10,000 nucleotides of DNA. It comes from Theodoxus fluviatilis (lineage: Eukaryota > Mollusca > Gastropoda > Cycloneritida > Neritidae). The notes under the pieces were generated by a model. It saw nothing but the letters and a program-made list of their open reading frames with translations, was not told the DNA's origin and did no database searches. Location: NCBI GenBank assembly GCA_034096865.1, contig JAWQFJ010000659.1, forward strand, positions 45,001-55,000. Direction: 5' to 3'. Below, in pieces: positions 1 through 5,682 of the stretch. The first letter of the stretch is position 1. The number at the start of each line of letters is the position of its first letter. A program made the translations under genes and the position numbers.

Positions 1-21
1 GAGAGTGGGATCCTATTTTCC

Positions 22-47
22 ATATATATATATATATATATATATAT
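22..47. repeat. (AT)13 microsatellite inside the RT coding region of LINE 1
   Basis: A perfect 26-bp AT dinucleotide run directly follows codons reading S-G-I-L-F-S. LINE reverse transcriptases often read L-F-S-I-Y-I-N at this place, which is encoded by AT-rich codons. The array probably grew by slippage from an ATATAT core in those codons (inference). Its length changes the reading frame relative to the FADD motif downstream. Confidence 0.9.
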
Positions 48-291
48 TATGTCGCAAATTTCGTACGTGCTCGTAAATGGCAAACATGGTGTACAGTTAC
101 AGATCGGAAGGGAGGAGATGTTTTTTTCTTATTTTCGCCGATGACGTAGCACTGTGAACCGCAACCTCCATACGGCTGCAGACCCAGATTAATAACCTTG
201 AGTATGCCTCAAAACTAGTTGGCCTTAAAGTAATGTAAACAAAACAAAAGTAATGGTTTTCCGACGAGGAGGGTTTCTATCAAAGGGAGAA

Positions 292-311
292 AAATGGTTC
301 CTGAACCATTT
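292..311. repeat. Perfect 9-bp inverted repeat with 2-bp loop
   Basis: AAATGGTTC, then CT, then GAACCATTT form a perfect hairpin-capable palindrome inside LINE remnant 1. It lies at the point where the remnant lacks sequence present in remnant 2 (the W-F-L to Y-K-Y-L interval). The palindrome may be a by-product of that deletion rather than a functional site. Confidence 0.75.
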
Positions 312-546
312 ACTTACAAATACTTAGGTTAGGATATTCATTTACAACCAAACTATCAGAAACAGGTTCCCTCGGCTACATAGCAAACAAAAGCAAAATA
401 GAACACTTTCTCACTGCTCAAAACAATTTGGACACTTTGCAGAGCTCTGCAATCATATAGTCTTTTTTAAATAAATGTTTGATGCACAAGTTTTACATAT
501 GTTACTGTATGCTTCAGAAATATAGGGAACATAAGAACGTCCGAAA

Positions 547-1281
547 GTGGAAATGTCCCACTTGTTTGCATGCAAGAGGTTCCTAAATGTTGATTTTCAT
601 ACTCCAAATAGCTTGATATATGGGGAAATAAGTAGATTCCCTCTGGTCATCAACAGCACAATCCGAGCAGTGAAGTACTGGTATAAGATGTCAAAAATGT
701 CTGATCACCGGTTACCTAAGCAAGCACTCCTTATGCTGTCCAATTCCAACATACCTGATAAATTCAACTGGGTGAAGTCCATTGAAGAATGCCTATGCAA
801 ATTGGGATTTTCCTATGTGTGGTACAACAGAGGCACAGCTGATGAGAGAAGTTTCTTGAGAAAGCTTAAGATCAGGCTCCAAGACTGCTATAGACAAGAG
901 TAGAGTCACAAAGTCAGGGCTAGTGAGCGTTTTCCATTGTACAGAACCGTCAAACATTATTTCCAGTGTGAAAAGTACTTGAGCTCTCTAGAAATTACAA
1001 AATTCAAGGTAGCACTTGTTCGATTTAGATTCGGAAGGAATGACTTGAAAAGTAATGCGTTTGTCGATAGAGAGAAATATTGTCCATTCTGTACAGATCA
1101 GATTGAAGACGAAGCCCACTTCGTACTCAATTGCCATCTCTATACAGACCTAAGTGAAAAGTACCTATGCAGATACATCAAACACATGAATACCACAGGG
1201 CTCAATTTCACCTTCCTCATAAATGGTCTGGGGTACTTAAAAACAAAAAATGTTGCTATGTATGTATCCACTGTGCCTTGA
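547..1281 (+). pseudogene. LINE 1 C-terminal region with CCHC zinc-finger-like motif, one in-frame stop
   Basis: Two open stretches (to 903 and from 904 to 1281) share one frame and are separated only by a TAG at 901-903. The TAG falls where remnant 2 has the Trp codon of its Q-E-W (4454-4456), so it is most simply a TGG to TAG nonsense change. The N-terminal part shares K-R-F-L, Y-G-E and A-V-K-Y-W with remnant 2, and then E-R-x-F-L-R. A C-x2-C-x8-H-x4-C motif lies at 1081-1134, with all four ligands kept. Such C-terminal CCHC motifs are known in several LINE families and are thought to help bind element RNA or target DNA. A frameshift near 1262-1275 moves the final YRRQ-like segment to another frame. 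This is not a separate host gene. Confidence 0.82.
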
Positions 1282-1440
1282 AATATCGTCGGCAACATTT
1301 AGTATTTATAATACTGACAAAATACCACGTTTTATTGAGTACCGAATTCTTGTTAAAAAACAAACAAATATGGTTACCCGAACAATCACTGTCATGTTCT
1401 ATGCTACATTAAAGAACACTGTGTAATGTAACCAATTGTC

Positions 1441-1488
1441 AACCCCAACCCCCCTTTCCCCATACCCCTCCCCCTCCCCTCTTCCCCA
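1441..1488. repeat. C-rich tract (G-quadruplex potential on the - strand)
   Basis: Seven or more runs of three to six C residues occur in under 50 bp, separated by one to five bases. The complementary strand therefore has G runs suited to a G-quadruplex. The tract is absent at the matching place in remnant 2, so it is an insertion or expansion particular to this copy. Confidence 0.7.
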
Positions 1489-1533
1489 CTACTCTTAATT
1501 GCTGTAGCATTGTGGCGGGCCGCCAGTCTAAAC

Positions 1534-1539
1534 AATAAA
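1534..1539 (+). promoter_or_regulatory. AATAAA polyadenylation-type signal at LINE 1 3' end
   Basis: AATAAA lies a few bases after a TAA that aligns with the terminal stop codon of remnant 2 (4913-4915). The same arrangement occurs at 4918-4923, which suggests an element family with almost no 3' UTR. Use as a processing signal is inferred from the word and its position only. Confidence 0.55.
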
Positions 1540-1549
1540 GAAATCAATA

Positions 1550-1552
<3 letters not shown>

Positions 1553-1629
<77 letters not shown>

Positions 1630-1680
1630 CCTCCCTCCCTCCCTCCCTCCCTCCCTCCCTCCCTCCCTCCCTCCCTCCCT

Positions 1681-1737
<57 letters not shown>
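1553..1737. repeat. Compound (TC)n-(CCCT)n-(TC)n microsatellite between the two LINE remnants
   Basis: About 185 bp of pure pyrimidine on the + strand: a TC block, a short interruption, a second TC block to ~1624, about sixteen CCCT/CCTC units to ~1687, then a TC block to 1737. It directly joins the 3' end of LINE 1 to the truncated 5' edge of LINE 2. The long Ser/Pro/Leu and Arg/Glu/Gly translations across it are artefacts of the repeat. Array length is likely polymorphic and prone to assembly error. Confidence 0.97.
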
Positions 1738-1739
<2 letters not shown>

Positions 1740-2290
1740 CATTGCTTCCGTGGTGGAATCTGTAATATGTGATTATGACAACATGCTTGTCTTTAAGATA
1801 CACGGGCAACTGTTCCACTGTGTTAAAGATGTATTGCTAGTATGCGTATACATTCCACCCTTGGGATCGCCATATTATGACAGTATGGTAGAAAGAAATG
1901 GCGTGTGCATACTTGAAGAGTGTTTATTGCAATTATACGCGCAGTATTCTGATTGTTGTGTTATTATCTGTGGCGACTTAAATGCTAGGACGGGTAACTC
2001 GACCGTGGGCAACCAGGATGGTTACGCGGATATGAGACAGGACATTCTCAATGAGTATCGGCACTCGCAAGACTCTACTATAAACGATTTTGGCCGTGCA
2101 CTATTATCTGTGTGTCTGGGATTTGATTTGCATATACTGAATGGTACTGTGGAAGGCGACAGCGATGGCAGTTACACATATATATCACCATCTGGAAACA
2201 GTGTTATTGATTATTTTTGGTATCAAATGATTTTCTACCTTTTTGCATGTCTATGTGTGTTAGAGAAAATGTATTGTCAGCACATCTCTG
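1738..2290 (+). pseudogene. APE-type endonuclease domain fragment of LINE 2, N-terminus missing
   Basis: The readable frame from 1738 carries the second half of an exonuclease-endonuclease-phosphatase fold as found in LINEs. V-C-V-Y-I-P-P lies at about 1840-1860, the I-I-C-G-D-L-N-A-R-T-G motif near 1960-1995, and S-V-I-D-Y near 2200-2213. In this family the GDLNAR Asp and Asn are active-site residues. The N-terminal third, with the catalytic Asn and Glu of the first strands, is missing at the TC array. After S-V-I-D-Y-F the frame is lost in a T5 run (2214-2218). The continuation L-V-S-N-D-F is read in another frame, consistent with loss of one T. The frame then runs on to a stop near 2295 as out-of-frame sequence. 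Confidence 0.85.
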
Positions 2291-2540
2291 TCTAGAGCTG
2301 AAGGTTAAAGGTGCTACTGTGGAGGCTGATGTTGCAGATGTATTTGTTACAAGTAAGTTGGTGTGGGATGAACGGACGTCTCACCGTTATGCTGATGAAC
2401 TGAAGCAAAACTTCTGTGAAATAAACTTGGGTCCGCATATGACTATGGGGGAATGTGAGATAGATGATGTGTGCGAGAAGATTACTGGCTGCTTTGTACA
2501 GGCTGCTGAATTTTTAGAAAAGATGTGTCATACGGAAAAA
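2217..2540 (+). pseudogene. LINE 2 end of endonuclease and EN-RT linker
   Basis: This frame resumes after the T-run frameshift. It includes S-A-H near 2278-2286, at the position of the S-D-H motif that closes the endonuclease fold; the His is kept and the Asp is Ala. A charged linker follows with W-D-E-R and D-E-L-K stretches. In-frame homology is lost between about 2490 and 2545, where the next frame starts giving P-W-F-D-G-E-C, the usual lead-in to the RT domain. The open frame continuing to 2642 is out of phase there and not meaningful. Confidence 0.7.
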
Positions 2541-3829
2541 GACGGTATGGACAGCCCTGGTTTGATGGGGAGTGTAGGTTGGCAAAGACTAAATTGCGTA
2601 ATCTCCTTAGAAGGTACAGGCGAACCTTATCGTTCCCTTTAAAATTGGAGTATACAATATGCAGAAACCGGTACAAGAGTTTGATTGGTGCGAAGAAGTT
2701 ACAACATAGGAATCAGGTTCTATCAAGAATAGTAGAAAACATAAATGACCCCAATAAATTCTGGAGACAAGTCAAACTACTGGCTGCAAAGAAATGTTTA
2801 GACAATCGTGTCAGTGTAGACACATGGTATACTCACTTTCGTGAGGTTTTCCAGATAACGAACTCTGTCCATATGTCACAATTTGAGGAAACTGCTGTCA
2901 CATCATCTGAGGAAGAATTGTCCATATTAAACGCTGACATTACAGAAGATGAGATCACCACTGCCATGGCCAGGCTTAAGGGAGGCAAGTCGGCTGGTCC
3001 GGATGAAATACTAGCGGAAATGTTAAAATGTACACCCCATTCTGTTGTTCTATGGATATGCAGGTTTTTCAATATGATATTCACTAAAGGTCAGTATCCG
3101 AAAGTCTGGACCAGTTCAATTATTGTACCTATACATAAGAAAGGTGATCCATCCAATCCTGATAATTACAGAGGAATTTGTCTAACAAGTATCTTTTGTA
3201 AAGTGTTCACCTCAATTATTACTGATAGAATTGTGTCTTGGGCGGATTCAAACAACCTGATTGCAGAAGAACAAGCTGGTTTTCGAAAGGGTTACTCAAC
3301 AGTTGATAATGTGTACATCCTTAATTGTATCATACGGAGGTACTTGAGCAGGAGGAGAAAGTTGTACTCAGCATTTGGGGAGTTCAAAAAGGCGTTTGAT
3401 ACAGTGGACAGAGAAGCAATGTGGAAGATGTTGAAATTATATGGAATGAAAGGGAAAATGCTTAAGATGCTTCAAGGCATGGACTCCTCAGTATGACACT
3501 GTGTCAGATGCAATGGTCAGTGCAGTGCTTCATTCGAGAGTAAACGGGGCCTAAAACAAGGCTGCAAAGCCAGCCCGATAATTTGTTCCTTATTAAGTTC
3601 ATATGTAGCGAGGGACGTAAGTGAAAATGGAAAACATGGAGTACAACCCATGCCTGAGTTTGTCTCGGTGTTCCTCCTTTTGTTCGCTGATGACGTTGCA
3701 CTTATCTCAGACACCATAGTTGGACTGCAAAACCAGCTGAACGTACTGGTAAAGGAAGCACGTAAACTTGGCCTACAGGTCAACTCTTACAAAACAAAAG
3801 TTGTCGTTTTTCGCAACGGTGGCTTTTTT
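2525..3829 (+). pseudogene. LINE 2 reverse transcriptase domain, one in-frame TGA, catalytic Asp replaced by Glu
   Basis: One frame carries the RT from the N-terminal extension to the palm, interrupted only by TGA at 3494-3496. Motifs in order are: P-W-F-D-G-E-C; L-K-G-G-K-S-A-G-P-D-E-I (~2975-3010); S-I-I-V-P-I-H-K-K-G-D with P-D-N-Y-R-G-I (~3115-3180); E-Q-A-G-F-R-K-G-Y-S-T (~3268-3303); motif A F-G-E-F-K-K-A-F-D-T-V (3374-3406); R-G-L-K-Q-G-C-K-A-S-P-I-I (~3545-3583); and motif C F-A-D-D (~3682-3693). In LINE RTs the first acidic residue of motif A is the catalytic Asp; here codon 3380-3382 is GAG (Glu). The TGA continues in frame into H-C-V-R-C-N-G, so it is simple nonsense. The domain would copy element RNA at the nicked target, but this copy is inactive. 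Confidence 0.92.
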
Positions 3830-3830
3830 T

Positions 3831-4180
3831 GCTGAGCACGAAAGGTGGTTTTTGGAGGGGAAGCAACTAGACGTTGTAAATGAATATAAATACCTCGGTG
3901 TAAGTTGTTCTACACGGCTGTCGTACAGCAGAACGCTACAGCTAGATCTGGCACAAAGAGCCAAAGCCGGTTTACTCCAGGTTAACAAATGCTGTAGAAA
4001 ACTTGGATGTGTGTCGCCAGATATTTTTTTCAAACTTTTTGATGCCTAAGTTTTACCAGTTATTATGTATTCTGCGGAGGTGTGGGATATAAATGATTGC
4101 CCTGATATAGAGTATATCCATCTTCAAGCATTGAAGCGGTTTTTGCATCTACCACCTCAGACATCAAATGCAAATTTGCA
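3831..4180 (+). pseudogene. LINE 2 post-RT (thumb-like) region, TAA inside
   Basis: The frame changes at a T7 run (3824-3830): one T too many lies between N-G-G-F-F and A-E-H-E-R-W. It then reads Y-K-Y-L-G (~3879-3893), R-K-L-G-C and F-K-L-F-D-A up to TAA at 4047-4049. The same frame continues past the stop as V-L-P-V-I-M-Y-S-A-E-V-W. Remnant 1 has F-D-A-Q-V-L at the same place, so the TAA replaces a Gln codon (CAA to TAA). Near 4180 the frame shifts again, to Y-G-E-T-G-R-Y. Confidence 0.8.
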
Positions 4181-4915
4181 TACGGAGAGACAGGCAGGTA
4201 CTCTTTGTACATCAATGCTAGATTGCGAGCACTAAAGTATTGGTTAAGGATTTTGAGAATGGACAATACTAGATATCCTCGCAAAGTGTATAATATGTTG
4301 TTGATGTCTGGAAAGAGTAACTGGGCAAGTCATATAAAAGGTATATTACATAAATACAATTTTGGCAATCATTGGGAAAGGCAGCATGTAGAGAATGAAA
4401 GGCAGTTCTTGAGGGATCTGAGGGAGCGTCTTCTTATGGAGTACAAACAGGAGTGGCCTGGCATTCTTAGAAGTAGCTCAAGGTATGCATGTCATAATCA
4501 GTTCAAATCTGCTCTCTTTAGGGAGCAGTATCTGTATTTCATCGACAAACAAACATTCAGAGATGTAATTGTACGTTTTTGTGCGGGAATCAGTGATCTG
4601 TACGTACATAAATATCGTTTCGTTAGTGATTCCGCCAAAACACTGCTTAGTCCATCATGCGGTGAAAAGGATGAGGAAGAACTACATTTCTTGCTCTGGT
4701 GTCCCGCCTACGAAAACCTCAGACAGAAGTATATTTATGATTTGTTTGACAGAGATTATCGCGTGGGTATCACTGACTTATTACGTACAGATGATGTCCA
4801 TCTCATGAGGTCAGTTGCGATGTATCAATATTATGCCTTTAGAAGAAGACAAGATGCCATAAAAACAACCGTTGAGATGTTCGAACAATTAAGTTGTGAT
4901 AGGCTGGTGACCTAA
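4181..4915 (+). pseudogene. LINE 2 C-terminal region with damaged zinc-finger-like motif, ending in TAA
   Basis: An uninterrupted frame of about 240 codons ends at TAA 4913-4915. It matches remnant 1 in order: Y-G-E, R-A-L-K-Y-W, E-R-Q-F-L-R, Q-E-W, the zinc-finger-like motif, V-A-M-Y and R-R-R-Q. The motif at 4649-4702 is S-P-S-C-x8-H-x4-C. Remnant 1 has C-x2-C at the same place, so the first Cys ligand has become Ser. This is the longest undamaged stretch of either element and could be mistaken for a host gene, but the alignment shows it is the LINE C-terminus. Confidence 0.85.
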
Positions 4916-4917
4916 CA

Positions 4918-4923
4918 AATAAA
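4918..4923 (+). promoter_or_regulatory. AATAAA polyadenylation-type signal at LINE 2 3' end
   Basis: AATAAA begins two bases after the TAA stop (4913-4915), leaving essentially no 3' UTR before the (TTCG)n tail. The same layout occurs in remnant 1 at 1534-1539. A processing role is inferred from position and sequence. Confidence 0.55.
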
Positions 4924-4924
4924 A

Positions 4925-4955
4925 TCGTTCGTTCGTTCGTTCGTTCGTTTGTTTG

Positions 4956-4962
<7 letters not shown>
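4925..4962. repeat. (TTCG)n / (TTTG)n tail of LINE 2
   Basis: Roughly nine tetranucleotide units of TCGT/TTCG with a TTTG variant directly follow AATAAA. Non-LTR elements without a poly-A tail often end in short tandem repeats made by their reverse transcriptase, so this is probably the element's 3' tail. It passes without a break into the TC array. Confidence 0.85.
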
Positions 4963-4996
<34 letters not shown>

Positions 4997-5076
4997 TCTC
5001 CCTCTCTCTCTCTCCCTCTCTCCCTCTCTCCCTCCCCCCCCCCCTCCCTGCCCCCCTCCCTTCCTCCCTCCCTCTC
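4961..5076. repeat. (TC)n / (CCCTCTCT)n / poly-C microsatellite
   Basis: Pure pyrimidine sequence on the + strand apart from one G near 5050: TC repeats, then TCCC/CTCT compound units, a C run around 5034-5044 and CCCT/CCTT units. It mirrors the array at 1553-1737, so LINE 2 is bounded on both sides by TC-rich repeat. Confidence 0.95.
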
Positions 5077-5163
5077 GTTGTGTCATGTTGTTTTACATGG
5101 CAATGCAGTTTTGATTCATATTGCAGTGTTTTACTTTTGTTACTTCAAGCAGCTTTCGCACGA

Positions 5164-5199
5164 TGAGTCATTCAGCACGTGTGACCATACGTCACATGA
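5164..5199. promoter_or_regulatory. Cluster of bZIP/bHLH-type binding words
   Basis: Four known motif words lie within 36 bp: TGAGTCA (AP-1 consensus, 5164-5170), CACGTG (E-box, 5176-5181), TACGTCA (CRE-like, 5188-5194) and TCACATGA (M-box-like, 5192-5199, overlapping the CRE). Each word alone occurs by chance, but their density is notable. The cluster is ~490 bp upstream of the start codon at 5683. Function is inferred. Confidence 0.4.
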
Positions 5200-5269
5200 T
5201 GAAACAAATGTTCACTTTTTGAAAATCTGAGCCATGCATTTGCTCGTAAAAACATTTTCTTTCCAACGT

Positions 5270-5276
5270 TATAAAA
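5270..5276 (+). promoter_or_regulatory. TATA-like box (TATAAAA)
   Basis: TATAAAA occurs ~70 bp downstream of the bZIP/bHLH word cluster and ~400 bp before the start codon, a workable place for a core promoter with a long or spliced 5' UTR. The surroundings are AT-rich, so chance occurrence is possible. Confidence 0.3.
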
Positions 5277-5430
5277 AGCTTGAAATTATGAGAAATTGTG
5301 ACACAGTTACGAGCTCCTGAAGTCTTGCACCCTCTGGAATAAAATTCTGAGATAAGAGGTATAACGGTTTAGGCAACGTGTTTAAGGCAACGTAGTGTTG
5401 TTATCAGGGGGTCCATTTGGAATGTAATAT

Positions 5431-5469
5431 GTCAGCTCGGCTGACTCGCTGAATGGCTGCCAATAGCCA
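5431..5469. promoter_or_regulatory. Inverted repeat and CCAAT-containing palindrome
   Basis: GTCAGC-TCG-GCTGAC (5431-5445) is a perfect 6-bp inverted repeat. It is followed by TGGCT-GCCAAT-AGCCA (5454-5469), another inverted repeat with a CCAAT box in its loop. Both are compact and lie in the presumed promoter or 5' UTR. They could be dimeric factor sites; no family is assigned. Confidence 0.35.
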
Positions 5470-5682
5470 GCTCTGAAAAACGCCATGTTGTGTTGTAAAC
5501 AAATGGATATAAATTATAATGTTCCAAAATCTATCAAAATGTTGATACCGACATACCTAATTCTATTTGGCCGATATCTCGAAATGAGGTTATTTGACGT
5601 CCGTCTTATCTTATTGTCGCAGTCACTAAATATACAATCCTTTCTCTCAGACAGACACCATTCCTGACCACAACGCAAGAAA

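Larger units (their letters stand above)
4..546 (+). pseudogene. Reverse transcriptase remnant of LINE 1 (motif B to post-RT), heavily broken
   Basis: Conceptual translation in shifting frames recovers the end of a LINE reverse transcriptase. S-G-I-L-F-S sits at 4-21, the position of the usual G..SP-L-F motif, followed by an expanded (AT)n tract. I-F-A-D-D-V-A-L is encoded at 131-154, so both catalytic aspartates of RT motif C are present. A TGA follows at once (155-157). Further on, the equivalents of V-F-R-R-G-G-F and F-D-A-Q-V-L are readable but separated by stops and frame changes. Compared with remnant 2 there is a deletion around 300-330, where remnant 2 has a longer stretch before the Y-K-Y-L-G equivalent. 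No single open frame remains, so this is a fossil with no coding capacity. Confidence 0.8.
1..1552 (+). mobile_element. LINE-type non-LTR retrotransposon remnant 1 (3' part; runs off left edge)
   Basis: This is a decayed 3' portion of a non-LTR retrotransposon. Pieces in several frames line up in order with the longer remnant at 1738-4960: an RT motif B-like stretch (S-G-I-L-F-S at 4-21), a GKHGVQ-like stretch (~86-105), the FADD catalytic motif (134-145), an FRRGGF-like stretch (~258-280), an FDAQVL stretch (~478-498), then the post-RT and zinc-finger-like C-terminal region (547-1281). The last ~30 bp (1511-1540) also align with the end of remnant 2. The element enters from beyond base 1, so its 5' end is unseen. 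It is broken by stops, including TGA at 155-157 just after FADD and TAG at 901-903, and by frameshifts. Element type is clear from the motif order; the clade (Tx1/L1-like, CR1-like or other) is not settled. Confidence 0.88.
1282..1552 (+). other. 3' end of LINE remnant 1 with C-rich tract
   Basis: No intact gene is present. A short K-Y-R-R-Q stretch (from ~1281) matches F-R-R-R-Q of remnant 2 in another frame. After a divergent and C-rich interval, 1511-1540 aligns with 4893-4923 of remnant 2, including the aligned TAA stop and AATAAA. The element then passes into the TC array through a short A/T-rich junction (1541-1552). Confidence 0.7.
1738..4960 (+). mobile_element. LINE-type non-LTR retrotransposon remnant 2 (5'-truncated, EN-RT-CCHC)
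   Basis: This is a longer relative of remnant 1 in the same orientation. In order it encodes a partial APE-type endonuclease (1738-~2300), a linker, a reverse transcriptase (~2525-3829), a post-RT region, and a C-terminal zinc-finger-like domain ending in TAA at 4913-4915. The 5' edge is flush with a TC array and starts mid-endonuclease, as expected for incomplete target-primed reverse transcription. The 3' edge is AATAAA followed by a (TTCG)n tail and another TC array. Damage includes frameshifts near 2214-2218, ~2500-2545, at 3824-3830 and near ~4180, in-frame stops at 3494-3496 and 4047-4049, and substitutions of key RT and zinc-finger residues. It is non-autonomous and old. Confidence 0.92.
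5077..5682 (+). other. Upstream / 5' UTR region of the host gene
   Basis: This 606-bp stretch has no convincing coding region; the short open frame at 5485-5667 has no recognisable features. It holds candidate promoter elements (listed separately). A possible splice acceptor, a pyrimidine tract ending in CAG at 5648-5650, lies 32 bp before the start codon with a branch-point-like CTAAAT about 25 bp further upstream. The 5' UTR may therefore contain an intron. No transcription start can be fixed from sequence alone. Confidence 0.5.

Noticed and set aside
1404..1818. Arg/Glu/Gly-rich reverse-strand open frames and a Ser/Leu/Pro-rich forward frame
   Set aside because: They are translations of the TC/CCCT microsatellite; only the part of the forward frame after 1738 is LINE endonuclease.
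4205..4915. Treating the 236-codon frame as an independent host gene
   Set aside because: It aligns in order with remnant 1 (Y-G-E, K-Y-W, Q-E-W, zinc-finger-like motif, V-A-M-Y) and is the C-terminal part of LINE 2.
4889..5230. Open frames through the second TC array on both strands
   Set aside because: Repeat-driven composition with no recognisable features on either side.
5366..5396. Two GGCAAC words resembling half of an RFX X-box upstream of the host gene
   Set aside because: The partner half-site does not match the consensus, so a ciliary-gene X-box is not supported.
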